Below are positions 53,293 through 61,639 of a DNA stretch of 64,000 nt, piece by piece. The first letter of the stretch is position 1, and every line of letters starts with the position of its first letter. A program made the translations under genes and the position numbers. Source of the DNA: F1-60-MAGs104 sp964355975 (GTDB lineage: Bacteria; Planctomycetota; Phycisphaerae; Phycisphaerales; SM1A02); assembly GCA_964355975.1 (NCBI GenBank), contig CAYHFW010000003.1:1-64000 (forward strand), in the 5' to 3' direction. The notes below the pieces were generated by a model that was not told the origin of the DNA, did no database searches, and worked only from the letters and a program-made list of their open reading frames with translations.

Positions 53293-55278
53293 TCAGAGTC
53301 CGTAGGTTGTGTAGAGCTTGAGCACCTTGGGTTGATTTGGATTCGCTTGCATCGACGACCGAAACGCGCGGCGTGCTTCAGATGCCGCGACGCCATCCTT
53401 CTTTTCTGAGAGCAGCCAACGATTGAGTGCGTTGACTCCAATTCCGTTCCATGCAGGCCAGTAGTTTGGATCGAGCACCACCGCTTGTCGGTATGCGACG
53501 CTCGACGAGTCATAGTTGCCCGCGCGAAACTCTGCCCAACCAAGTCGCTCGTATGTCTCGGGGCCTGATGCGAGTTTCGTCAACGCGATGGCCGTGTTGA
53601 CCGCCTCGGGGTATCGCCCATCGGCAACATACGCATTCACCATGTTTGTCAGCAACTGCGGAGTCTGCGGCAACAACTCTGCGGCTGCCTGGTACTGCAT
53701 GAGCGCGTCGGCCGGCCGTCCCAATCTCTCGTACGCGACGCCGAGATTGACGTGTGCTGCACCATTGCGCGGTTCGAGTTGCACCGCGCGCTCTGCGAAC
53801 TGTGCAGCCACACGCGGATCGCCGAGCGACAAGTACGCCGTCGCCATGTTGAGGTTGACTTCGGCGCTCTTTGGATTCGCCACGAGCGCGCGCTGGTATG
53901 CACCGATCGATTCAGCGAGCCTTCCAAGCATCTGCAGCGATCTTCCGTGCCCGTACTGCGCCTGAAAATCTGCAGGATCAAGCGTGACCGCACGCTTGTA
54001 CGAGGGCTCTGCCTCAGTGAAACGACCTTGCGCAAATCGCACATCGCCAATCCCAACATACGCCTCGGGTAAGAGCGGATTCTTATCGAGCAATTCTTGA
54101 AAGAGAGCGAGAGCAGCTTCGTTGTCACCAGCCGTGCGCAATTGAGTTGCGGCGCTCAGCGTCGCTTGCTCTTGCACAGTGGGTTCGACTGGCGCTGTGC
54201 GCTGAGTCGTCGTTGTGCCCTTTGCACTGCCCGACCCTTGCGAAAACAACTGACAGCCAACCGTCGAAGCGCAGCTCAGGGCGACTAGCGCGATCACCGC
54301 CAACGACTTGAGTGCACGAATCGCTTCGAGTCGTTCAATGTTCACAAGATCCCACACTTTCGACTCATCTTTCTTGCCATCTCGACCATCGCTCTCATCT
54401 TCCTCTTTGGGCGTCTCGAGAATCATCGGCACGTCACGCAGCGCCTTCGCATTGAGAATAGCGTGAAAGCATGCGTCGCCGCAGCATCCATCGCCGATGT
54501 GCGCGTGACGATCTTTGCGCGATCCCATCGCACCTTCCGAATCGTTGACATGCACAACGCGAACTGCATCGAGCCCACACACCGCATCGAGTTCTTCAAG
54601 AACGGCACGCGCCTTTGACTTTGTCGAGAGGTCATAGCCCGCTGCGACAATGTGGCACGTGTCGACGCAGATACCGACACGCTCAGGATCGCGCACAAGT
54701 GAACGAACACGCGCGAGATGCGCAAAGTCGTATCCGAGATTTGTTCCTGAGCCAGTCGTCGTCTCGAGACAGGTGATCACCTTGAAACCTGCGAGTTCAC
54801 TGTGCAATTGGTCGAGTGCCGACGCGATGCGCTCGAGTCCACCCGCTTCGTCGGCATTGGGCTCAGCACGCAAGACATTTGGATCGCTCGGCCGCCGCGC
54901 CGCGCCGAGGTGTGCGCCGGGATGCATCACACACCACGCAATGCCGAGCGCCTCGCAACGCTCAAGTTCATCGCGCTGAAGCGCGATGCTTCGGGCGCGC
55001 GCAGCCGGATCGGGCGATGCGAGATTCACCAGATACGAATTGTGGCTCACGATGCGCGTGCGCGCGTCGGTCCATCCTGTCGCGGCGACCGCGTCACGCC
55101 AGAGCGCGATTTGCTCATCACGCAGCGGCGGCGCAGTCCACTGCCTTTGGTTTTTCGTGAACACCTGCACCGAGTCGAGGCGCAGTCGAACCGCTTCTTG
55201 CAGTGCAAAATGACCACCGCCCGCAACCGAAAGATGGCTGCCGTACCGCGGTCGATGTTGCTTTGCTTGTGGGCTCAC
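53293..55278 (-). CDS. nfo: endonuclease IV continuous with a TPR lipoprotein
   Basis: 661 residues from GTG 55278, which overlaps the upstream TGA; an ATG 30 bases earlier is less likely. Residues 1-310 are a complete endonuclease IV with its metal ligands (GSHLSVAGG, MHPGAHLG, ITCLETTTGSG, VDTCHIVAAGYD, VHVNDSEG, HAHIGDG, MILETPKE), normally ending near VWDLVNIERLRAL. No stop follows. The same frame enters a hydrophobic segment with lipobox-like Cys (LAVIALVALSCASTVGC) and about seven TPR units. GTG at 54345 (VNIERLEAI) could start a separate 350-residue lipoprotein. Nfo repairs AP sites in the cytoplasm, whereas the TPR part should be periplasmic, so a true fusion is hard to place. Confidence 0.8.
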   Translation of the reverse strand: MSPQAKQHRPRYGSHLSVAGGGHFALQEAVRLRLDSVQVFTKNQRQWTAPPLRDEQIALWRDAVAATGWTDARTRIVSHNSYLVNLASPDPAARARSIALQRDELERCEALGIAWCVMHPGAHLGAARRPSDPNVLRAEPNADEAGGLERIASALDQLHSELAGFKVITCLETTTGSGTNLGYDFAHLARVRSLVRDPERVGICVDTCHIVAAGYDLSTKSKARAVLEELDAVCGLDAVRVVHVNDSEGAMGSRKDRHAHIGDGCCGDACFHAILNAKALRDVPMILETPKEEDESDGRDGKKDESKVWDLVNIERLEAIRALKSLAVIALVALSCASTVGCQLFSQGSGSAKGTTTTQRTAPVEPTVQEQATLSAATQLRTAGDNEAALALFQELLDKNPLLPEAYVGIGDVRFAQGRFTEAEPSYKRAVTLDPADFQAQYGHGRSLQMLGRLAESIGAYQRALVANPKSAEVNLNMATAYLSLGDPRVAAQFAERAVQLEPRNGAAHVNLGVAYERLGRPADALMQYQAAAELLPQTPQLLTNMVNAYVADGRYPEAVNTAIALTKLASGPETYERLGWAEFRAGNYDSSSVAYRQAVVLDPNYWPAWNGIGVNALNRWLLSEKKDGVAASEARRAFRSSMQANPNQPKVLKLYTTYGL

Positions 55279-56330
55279 ACCATCCGCGCGCCAGCGCGGC
55301 GCGCGCACTCAACGATGCGTTGTGCGGTGCGAACTGCTGCGAATCCAGCCTGCGCATCGACGAATGGTCGAGTGCCTGCGCGCACGGATGCGAGAAAGTT
55401 CTCGAGTTGAAGTTTCAGCGGCTCGCCTTGTCCAACATCAAGTGCCTCGACTTTGACGAGTTCGAGGTAGTTCAATCCCGAGAGATCTTCGCCGCTCTGA
55501 AAGCGCGCGCGAATGTCTGCGAGCTGCTCTGCGTTGACCGCCTTGCGCACAACAGTGCCGCGCCGCTCGCCGAAGTCTGCCGAGACATATGTGTCTTCGC
55601 TGATGATGCGCATCTTGCGTTCGGTCTTGAGTGCAAGGCGGCTCGCCGTGACGTTTGCTGTGCAGCGAATGCCATCGGGCCCAGCGGGAAAGACGAGCCG
55701 CGCGTTGCAGACATCTTCGGCTTCGCCCAGCACGCTCACCGCGTTGGCATGAATCTCTTCGGGTTCGCTTCCCATCAGCATGATGAGCACATCGAGGTCG
55801 TGAATCATCATGTCGAGTACGACTCCAACATCGACCGACCGAAAGGTCATCGGTGAGACGCGGTCGACCTCGACAAATCGCGGCCTCAGGTCTGGGATGT
55901 TTCGAATCGCAACCATGACTGGATCGAATCGCACGACGTGACCGACCTGCAAGATCGCGGTGCCTCGCGCGGCAGCATCGGCCATCGCGCGCGCTTCGGT
56001 TTCGTCTGGCGCGAGCGGCTTCTCGACCAAGCAATGCACGCCAGCGGCAAGCAGTTGCTCGACGACTGCTCGGTGGGTCACAGTAGGCGTTGCGACCACG
56101 CACGCGTCAACACCGGCAGCGATCAGAGCGTCAACACTCGCGAATGCCCCACAACCATATTGCTCAACCATGTCGTTGCGGCGCGATTCGCTCGCGTCGA
56201 CGACTCCTACGAGGTCGGCCCCTTCGACTTGTGCGCAAAGCCGTGCGTGGTGGCGTCCCATACGACCGACGCCAATCACGCCGCAGCGGATGGTTGCCGT
56301 CGATGAAAACACGGATGCTGCGTTCGTCAT
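55275..56330 (-). CDS. Gfo/Idh/MocA family oxidoreductase
   Basis: 351 residues. The NAD(P) glycine motif is RCGVIGVGRMGRHHARL. The catalytic Lys is in CLVEKPLAPDE, and MMIHDLDVLIML is the His/Asp region. It oxidises or reduces a sugar, sugar nucleotide or cyclitol. The neighbours (RsbW-like, nfo) do not reveal the substrate. It overlaps both neighbours (ATGA with the RsbW-like stop, GTGA with the next gene), so it lies in the operon from the secretin to queF. Confidence 0.82.
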   Translation of the reverse strand: MTNAASVFSSTATIRCGVIGVGRMGRHHARLCAQVEGADLVGVVDASESRRNDMVEQYGCGAFASVDALIAAGVDACVVATPTVTHRAVVEQLLAAGVHCLVEKPLAPDETEARAMADAAARGTAILQVGHVVRFDPVMVAIRNIPDLRPRFVEVDRVSPMTFRSVDVGVVLDMMIHDLDVLIMLMGSEPEEIHANAVSVLGEAEDVCNARLVFPAGPDGIRCTANVTASRLALKTERKMRIISEDTYVSADFGERRGTVVRKAVNAEQLADIRARFQSGEDLSGLNYLELVKVEALDVGQGEPLKLQLENFLASVRAGTRPFVDAQAGFAAVRTAQRIVECARRAGARMV

Positions 56331-56758
56331 TGTTGTGGGCTCTTTCGAAATGTCATTTCAAGATGGTTGCCTGCGCCGTGGTATGAGGCCTCGCTCATGT
56401 ACGCGCGAATGAGCATGAGACCGCGACCCGATGGAATCTCAAGATTCTCGTCGAGCGTTGGATCAGGAACAGAATCGGGATCGAACCCCTCTCCCTCATC
56501 GATCACATGAAAGTTCGCAACTTCGCCTGCGATGCGCCAGCGCACTTCAACGAATTTGCTCGAGTCTTGTCTGTTGCCGTGACGAAAACCATTCATCATC
56601 GCCTCTTCGAGCGAGAGTCGGATGGCAAACCGTGCAGCATCGGAGTACTCAAAGCGCACAAGCGCGCTTTCGATGCGCGCTTGCAATTGCTCAATCTCTG
56701 TTGAGATTTCTTTGAGCCGCGCCGTCCCGTGGTCGAGACTGTCGTTCGACGAGGTCAT
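56327..56758 (-). CDS. anti-sigma-factor serine kinase (RsbW/SpoIIAB-like)
   Basis: 143 residues from ATG 56758, preceded by TTGGGGTC; a TTG at 56791 is also possible. It has a GHKL ATPase fold. The N box is LSLEEAMMNGFRHGN, and the later HVIDEGEGFDPDSV and SGRGLMLIRAYMSEA are the G1/G2 boxes. It binds a sigma factor or other partner and phosphorylates the STAS protein made by the gene just upstream. The sigma partner is not in the window. Confidence 0.85.
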   Translation of the reverse strand: MTSSNDSLDHGTARLKEISTEIEQLQARIESALVRFEYSDAARFAIRLSLEEAMMNGFRHGNRQDSSKFVEVRWRIAGEVANFHVIDEGEGFDPDSVPDPTLDENLEIPSGRGLMLIRAYMSEASYHGAGNHLEMTFRKSPQQ

Positions 56759-56777
56759 CCGTTTGACCCCAAGAAAA

Positions 56778-57143
56778 TCATCCTCTGCCAAAGCCTTCGA
56801 GCGCCTTTTCGGCGGTGTCGGAGATGTGGAAGAGCTTGTTGAGTTTCGTGATGACGAAGACTTCGAGGATCGTTGGCTTGATATCGGAGAGGCGCAATTG
56901 CCCCCCCCGCTTCTTCGCCAAACTATTGAGCGTGATCAACGTTCCAAGAGCCGCAGACGAAAGATGCTCGACACCTCGAAAGCAAATCAGCACATGGGGA
57001 TTGGCCGCTGCTTCGATGCGTTGGATCAGCTCGCTGCTGATCTTGCGAATGGTTGCTTCGTCGAGAATGTCGCGATCGACAAACTCAACGCGCATCACAC
57101 CATTGAGGTCGGTCACCCGAATGCGAGAGTTCTCGTGTGCCAT
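56778..57143 (-). CDS. STAS-domain anti-sigma-factor antagonist (RsbV-like)
   Basis: 121 residues from ATG 57143, four bases after the secretin stop; an in-frame start at 57173 would overlap that gene. It is a STAS fold with VEFVDRDILDEATIRKI, and the phospho-acceptor Ser is in VEHLSSAALGTLITL. It is the partner of the RsbW-like kinase encoded next. Such modules switch stress, envelope or exopolysaccharide genes. Its place after a secretin gene suggests coupling to surface or secretion state, but this is only inference. Confidence 0.88.
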   Translation of the reverse strand: MAHENSRIRVTDLNGVMRVEFVDRDILDEATIRKISSELIQRIEAAANPHVLICFRGVEHLSSAALGTLITLNSLAKKRGGQLRLSDIKPTILEVFVITKLNKLFHISDTAEKALEGFGRG

Positions 57144-57147
57144 ACGT

Positions 57148-60100
57148 TTAGCGGCTTCCCGCACCTGCGCCACTCAACTGATCGCCAAGACCTGGGAAAA
57201 GCAGATCTTCAGCTTCTTGTTGAATGATGACTTCGGGACGAATGAGGAGCAGCGTGGTTGTCTCGATCTTGCTCGTCACAGAGTTCGTGAAGAACCGATT
57301 GACGAATGGAACCTTTGAGAGCACTGGCACACCGACTTCGATTTCAGTTTCAGCCACTTCGCGGCGACCGCCGAGAAGAATCGTTCCCTTATCTGGAACA
57401 GAAACTGCTGTGTTGATCTGAGTCACCGCAACGTCTGGCAACTGGATCGTTGCGCTGAAGTTGCCTGCACGACCGAATGCGTCTCCACCACCTGCAGCTC
57501 CAGAAACGCTCTGCTGATCAAACTTGATCAGGATGTTCTGAGCAAACTGCACGGTCATCGAGACATACCGGCGATCGGCACTTGTCACTGCTTCGATGTC
57601 GAGCACGAATCCAGTGCGAAGGTTCTGGATGTTGGGCTGGAATGCGCCAGCAGCATCACCCGTGACAGCCTGCACGTTTGCGACGTACGCCTGCGATGCA
57701 CCGAACGAAATCCACGAACGCGATCCGTTGAAGAGCGTCAGTCGAGGAGCCGTCAGAGTCATTGCACGCTGGTCAGCCTGCGTGGCTTGCACCAACAGGT
57801 CGACTTGCACGTCATCGAGGTAGGTGAATCCAACGCTCAATGCTGGATTTGCGAGCGCGGCCGATGCGACCGTTCCCTTCAGACCTGCGCCGAGCAACTG
57901 AATCAGCGGCAGTCCTTCTTGCTGAACGTTCACGGGAGACATTCCGTTGGAGTCGTAGAGTCCACCGTAGCTCTCACCATTGCGGCGCACGCCCACTGGG
58001 TTGTAGAAGCCGCCGTTGGTTGGTCCTGATTGTCCGTAGGTCAGTCCGCCACCTGCTGGGTTTGGAGGCGCAATCGACGTTCCAGTCGCCGTTGAGTTTG
58101 CGCTCGCGAGGTTTTGCCCCAGTCCCTGGAACACCACTGGATTCTTCAAGTGGCCGACGCGTGGGTCGCCTGTGTTGGTCGCTGGGCCAGGGGGGCGCTG
58201 AAAGAAGAAGTCGCGCAACTGAAAGTTTGGATCTTGATCGACCGCGTAGTCGAACATGCCAGGATTCGAATTGAAATACAAGTCGAAGTCGATTCCGATC
58301 TGCTCGAACCACTGCACTTCGACTGAGATGAGACGCGATTCGATGTTGATCTGAATTGCACGCACGGCGCGAAGCTGTGAGAGCAGATTCATGATGTCGC
58401 GGTGCGTCTTTGGAGTCGCAGTCACGATGAGATTTCCGCTGAAGTCGTCGAGACGACTCTCTGTCATATCGCCCTTGTCCCAGAACGCTTCTGGAACGAG
58501 GAACTTGATGAGTTCTTTCAGGCGAGTCAAGATCTGTTCGCGCTGGTCTTCGATGCCGAGGCTCGTGCCGCTTCCGAAGAGCGATCCGCCGCCTCCGCCA
58601 CCGCCACCACCACCGCTTCCACCTCCACCGCCTCCACCGAATCCACCACCACCGCCACCACCACCGCCGCCACCGCCACCACCGCCGCCGCCTTGGGCGC
58701 CTTGGTTGAGTGCAGCATCGATGTTGAAGTTCGGCGCGTTGTCGAAGTAAGGCACGAGATACAGAAGATCGCGAACGTCGTACACAATTGTCACGCGGCG
58801 AAGCGAGAGCGCTTCGGTCGACGCGACGACGACGATTCCGTCTTCCATTGCCCAATCTGCTCGATTTGCCTGTGAATCAGCAGGATTTGCGCTATCTCCG
58901 CTCGCAGACTCAAGCACCATGTCGAGCGCTTTGTCGGCGCGGATGCTCGGGAACGCAAGCGAGACCATTGATTGTTTCGTCACACCTGTGGTCTCGAGCG
59001 ACTTCCAGTCGACATAAAAGTCGAGCCCAGTGACTTCTTTGAAATAGTTGATCGCTGCTTCGAACTCAGTCTCAGCAAAGTCAACATTGATCTTCTCGCG
59101 CATCTTGGCGAGCGCGGCTTGGTCGGTCTGCGAATCGGTGAATCCTGCAGCTCCACCGCGGCGGGTCGAGATCTGCGGCCAATCTTCTGGATAGGACATC
59201 ACCGCATCGGCGCTGCGTGGTCCTGGGCCGCTGAAATTCTTCTTTGGGGGAACAAACGCTGCCTGCGCATCGACCGCAAACTCTTGGAAGGCGACCGAGC
59301 GTGCGCGCTGCAGATTTGTGTATCGACGATAGAGAATGCCCGATTCGATCGTGTCGCGAAGTGCGAGCGCCGCAGGATTGGTTGGATCGATGAACAGAAT
59401 TTCCTGAACAACTTCGAGCGCTTCTGTGTACTTCAACTCCGCCTGAAGTTGGCGAATGCGCATCATGTCTTCGTTGATCGTGCGCTGACGCTGCTCAAGC
59501 AACTGTTGCTTCTGCAGGGCGGTTGACGCAGAGGCATCCTTCGATGCCAAGATCTTCTTCGACTCGTCACTCGCCGTTTGTGCGCCTGTGATGCGCACAA
59601 GTTCTGCCTCAGCGCGCGACATGCGATTGTCATAGTCCGCAGGAGAAAAGAGCGACTTATTGCGCTGCAACGCGACTTTCGCCTGAACCACGGTGTTGTT
59701 GGCGGCCGCGAAATTGCCCTGCGTAAAGAGCTCGCTCGCGCGGATCAGCGAACTGTCGAACTCGACTTGCGCTTGCTCGCGAAGAACAGCATCATCGCCA
59801 GCGACCTTGTCAACGGACGAGGCTTGGTTGAGAGCCGCCTGCGCATCTGAAAGACCCTTGGCCGCTTCAGCGTCGCCCGGAACTTGTGCCATGACTGCTG
59901 ACCAGAGGTCTGCCGCCGAAGCCCACTGACTGCGCGACATCGCTTGGCGCGCCTGGGCGCGAAGCATCGGCACGCTCGCGTTCGATGCGCCGGCAGCCGC
60001 TGGTTCATCGCCCGCAGGCGTTGGCTCTGCAGGAATTGGCTCAGAAGCTGGAGGATTGTTGCCGCCGGCTGGTTCAGATTGAGCCAAAGAAATGGATGCT

Positions 60101-60213
60101 GTGATCGAAAGACAAAGAGCAGCAACGATGAGCGGCGACTGCTCAGACTTCATATGGGCGAACTTCATGTTGGTGGCGATCGTGTGGCGAAGGAGGGGCG
60201 AAAACAGGTTCAT
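57148..60213 (-). CDS. secretin-like outer-membrane pore protein (GspD/PilQ type) with polyglycine insert
   Basis: 1021 residues from ATG 60213, chosen for the GGAG six bases upstream; ATGs at 60168 or 60153 would give a shorter signal sequence (QSPLIVAALCLSITASISLAQ). TPR-like helices (about 70-310) are followed by a STN/N-domain region (TEFEAAINYFKEVTGLDFYVD). A tract with nearly 40 Gly residues comes next, then NKDMTES-like N1 repeats (LSQLRAVRAIQINIESRLISVEVQW). The secretin core has GFVLDIEAVTSADRRYVSMTV, VPDKGTILLGGRREVAETE and VPVLSKVPFVNRFFTNS. It is probably an outer-membrane pore for type II secretion or type IV pili. Other subunits are not in the window. Confidence 0.85.
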   Translation of the reverse strand: MNLFSPLLRHTIATNMKFAHMKSEQSPLIVAALCLSITASISLAQSEPAGGNNPPASEPIPAEPTPAGDEPAAAGASNASVPMLRAQARQAMSRSQWASAADLWSAVMAQVPGDAEAAKGLSDAQAALNQASSVDKVAGDDAVLREQAQVEFDSSLIRASELFTQGNFAAANNTVVQAKVALQRNKSLFSPADYDNRMSRAEAELVRITGAQTASDESKKILASKDASASTALQKQQLLEQRQRTINEDMMRIRQLQAELKYTEALEVVQEILFIDPTNPAALALRDTIESGILYRRYTNLQRARSVAFQEFAVDAQAAFVPPKKNFSGPGPRSADAVMSYPEDWPQISTRRGGAAGFTDSQTDQAALAKMREKINVDFAETEFEAAINYFKEVTGLDFYVDWKSLETTGVTKQSMVSLAFPSIRADKALDMVLESASGDSANPADSQANRADWAMEDGIVVVASTEALSLRRVTIVYDVRDLLYLVPYFDNAPNFNIDAALNQGAQGGGGGGGGGGGGGGGGGFGGGGGGGSGGGGGGGGGGSLFGSGTSLGIEDQREQILTRLKELIKFLVPEAFWDKGDMTESRLDDFSGNLIVTATPKTHRDIMNLLSQLRAVRAIQINIESRLISVEVQWFEQIGIDFDLYFNSNPGMFDYAVDQDPNFQLRDFFFQRPPGPATNTGDPRVGHLKNPVVFQGLGQNLASANSTATGTSIAPPNPAGGGLTYGQSGPTNGGFYNPVGVRRNGESYGGLYDSNGMSPVNVQQEGLPLIQLLGAGLKGTVASAALANPALSVGFTYLDDVQVDLLVQATQADQRAMTLTAPRLTLFNGSRSWISFGASQAYVANVQAVTGDAAGAFQPNIQNLRTGFVLDIEAVTSADRRYVSMTVQFAQNILIKFDQQSVSGAAGGGDAFGRAGNFSATIQLPDVAVTQINTAVSVPDKGTILLGGRREVAETEIEVGVPVLSKVPFVNRFFTNSVTSKIETTTLLLIRPEVIIQQEAEDLLFPGLGDQLSGAGAGSR
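58578..58692. repeat. GGN trinucleotide repeat encoding polyglycine
   Basis: On the reverse strand an almost unbroken run of GGC/GGT/GGA codons, broken by a few Ser and Phe codons. It encodes about 35-38 Gly residues within the secretin. Such tracts can expand or contract in steps of three. Confidence 0.9.
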
Positions 60214-60376
60214 GCAGTACTCCGTGGGCACTCAATCGGTGAGGGCCCTCTCGATTCAACTTCTGATCCGACGTACGTGGGTTGGCAACCATGCCTCTGG
60301 CGGATTTGAATCGCCTCGCCTCAAGGCGAACGGAAAGACTAAACGGCATTCAGCGCATCCGCAAGCGCACGCTCGT

Positions 60377-60382
60377 TACAAT
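60377..60382 (+). promoter_or_regulatory. -10-like box TACAAT before carA
   Basis: Ends six bases before ATG 60389. The 175 bases between the secretin and carA start codons contain nothing else that stands out. Confidence 0.45.
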
Positions 60383-60388
60383 CGGGAC

Positions 60389-61639
60389 ATGCCGAACTCG
60401 AAGAGCACTTATGCACCCGCACAGCACCCCTGTCGGCTGGTCTTGGCGGATGGCTCGCTCTTCAGCGGCCTCGGATTTGGTGCAGTCGGCACGACGGTGC
60501 TCAGTTTGGGCGAAGTCGTCTTCAACACGGCGCTCACGGGATACCAAGAAGCGCTCACAGACCCGAGTTATTGCGGACAGATCTTGACGTTTTCGGCGAC
60601 TCAGATTGGAAACTACGGCATCACGACGGATGACATCGAAAGCGCGCGTCCAACCGTGCAGGGCGTGGTCGTTCGTGAACTCAGCCGCATCTGGTCGAAT
60701 CAACGCGCCGTCGAGGGACTCTCAGAGTGGCTCGCCCGCTTTGGAGTTGCAGGGATTCACGAGATTGACACCCGCGCGTTGGTGCGCAAACTTCGAAACT
60801 CAGGCTCGATGAACGGCGTGATCTGCGGCGATCCATCGCGCGAGACGGACGAACTCATCAAGTTGGCGCAATCGAGCGCTTCGATGTCAGGAAAAGATCT
60901 CGCGAGTGGAGTGAGCCCCAAGGATGCCTGCCAGTGGGAGGAATCGCTCGGTGACTGGGCTCCGCGCAAGCGCGAGGGGATGCAAGTCGCTCGGCGCACG
61001 CTGAAGGTTGTCGCGATCGACTGCGGGGCGAAACGCAACATCTACCGCAACCTGACCGAACGCAATTGTGAAGTGCACGCAGTGCCGCACGATGTCTCTG
61101 CTGCCGCGATTCGCGCGCTGAAGCCCGATGGACTTTTCATCTCGAATGGCCCGGGTGATCCTGCGGCAGTCACGGCGACGGTGAAGACATTGCGTGAAAT
61201 TGCGGGAGAAATACCGACTTTTGGCATTTGTCTTGGACACCAACTGCTTGCCCTCGCGCTTGGTGCAACGACGTACAAACTCAAGTTTGGGCACCGTGGA
61301 TCGAACCAACCCGTGCGCAACTTGCTCAGCGGGCAGATCGAAATCACGAGCCAGAACCATGGTTTCTGCGTCGACGAACTCAGCCTGCGCGCAGCAGGCG
61401 GCGAACCAACGCACGTGCATCTCAACGATGGCACCATCGCTGGATTCCGCCACGCGACGAAGCCGATCTTCAGTGTTCAGTACCACCCAGAAGCTTCGCC
61501 AGGTCCGCACGATTCGGACTACTTGTTCGACTGCTTCATCACATTGATGGAGAGTGGCGGAGTCTTGACTGAAGCGTCGATGCGGACGGCACAGACACGC
61601 GCCGCAGTTCTCGCTCGTGGCGAACTCGCCGCGCGATGA
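60389..61639 (+). CDS. carA: carbamoyl-phosphate synthase small subunit
   Basis: 416 residues from ATG 60389; a longer frame to 60092 crosses the secretin start and is rejected. The N-terminal CPSase small-chain domain is LVLADGSLFSGLGFG, with ALTDPSYCGQILTF. The C-terminal class I glutaminase has FISNGPGDP, the nucleophile Cys in FGICLGHQLLAL, and the His/Glu in VQYHPEASPGP. It releases ammonia from glutamine for CarB. carB is not adjacent. The stop overlaps priA (ATGA). Confidence 0.93.
   Translation: MPNSKSTYAPAQHPCRLVLADGSLFSGLGFGAVGTTVLSLGEVVFNTALTGYQEALTDPSYCGQILTFSATQIGNYGITTDDIESARPTVQGVVVRELSRIWSNQRAVEGLSEWLARFGVAGIHEIDTRALVRKLRNSGSMNGVICGDPSRETDELIKLAQSSASMSGKDLASGVSPKDACQWEESLGDWAPRKREGMQVARRTLKVVAIDCGAKRNIYRNLTERNCEVHAVPHDVSAAAIRALKPDGLFISNGPGDPAAVTATVKTLREIAGEIPTFGICLGHQLLALALGATTYKLKFGHRGSNQPVRNLLSGQIEITSQNHGFCVDELSLRAAGGEPTHVHLNDGTIAGFRHATKPIFSVQYHPEASPGPHDSDYLFDCFITLMESGGVLTEASMRTAQTRAAVLARGELAAR

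Noticed and set aside
58390..58750. Proline-rich forward-strand frame
   Set aside because: It is the complement of the polyglycine codons in the secretin gene.
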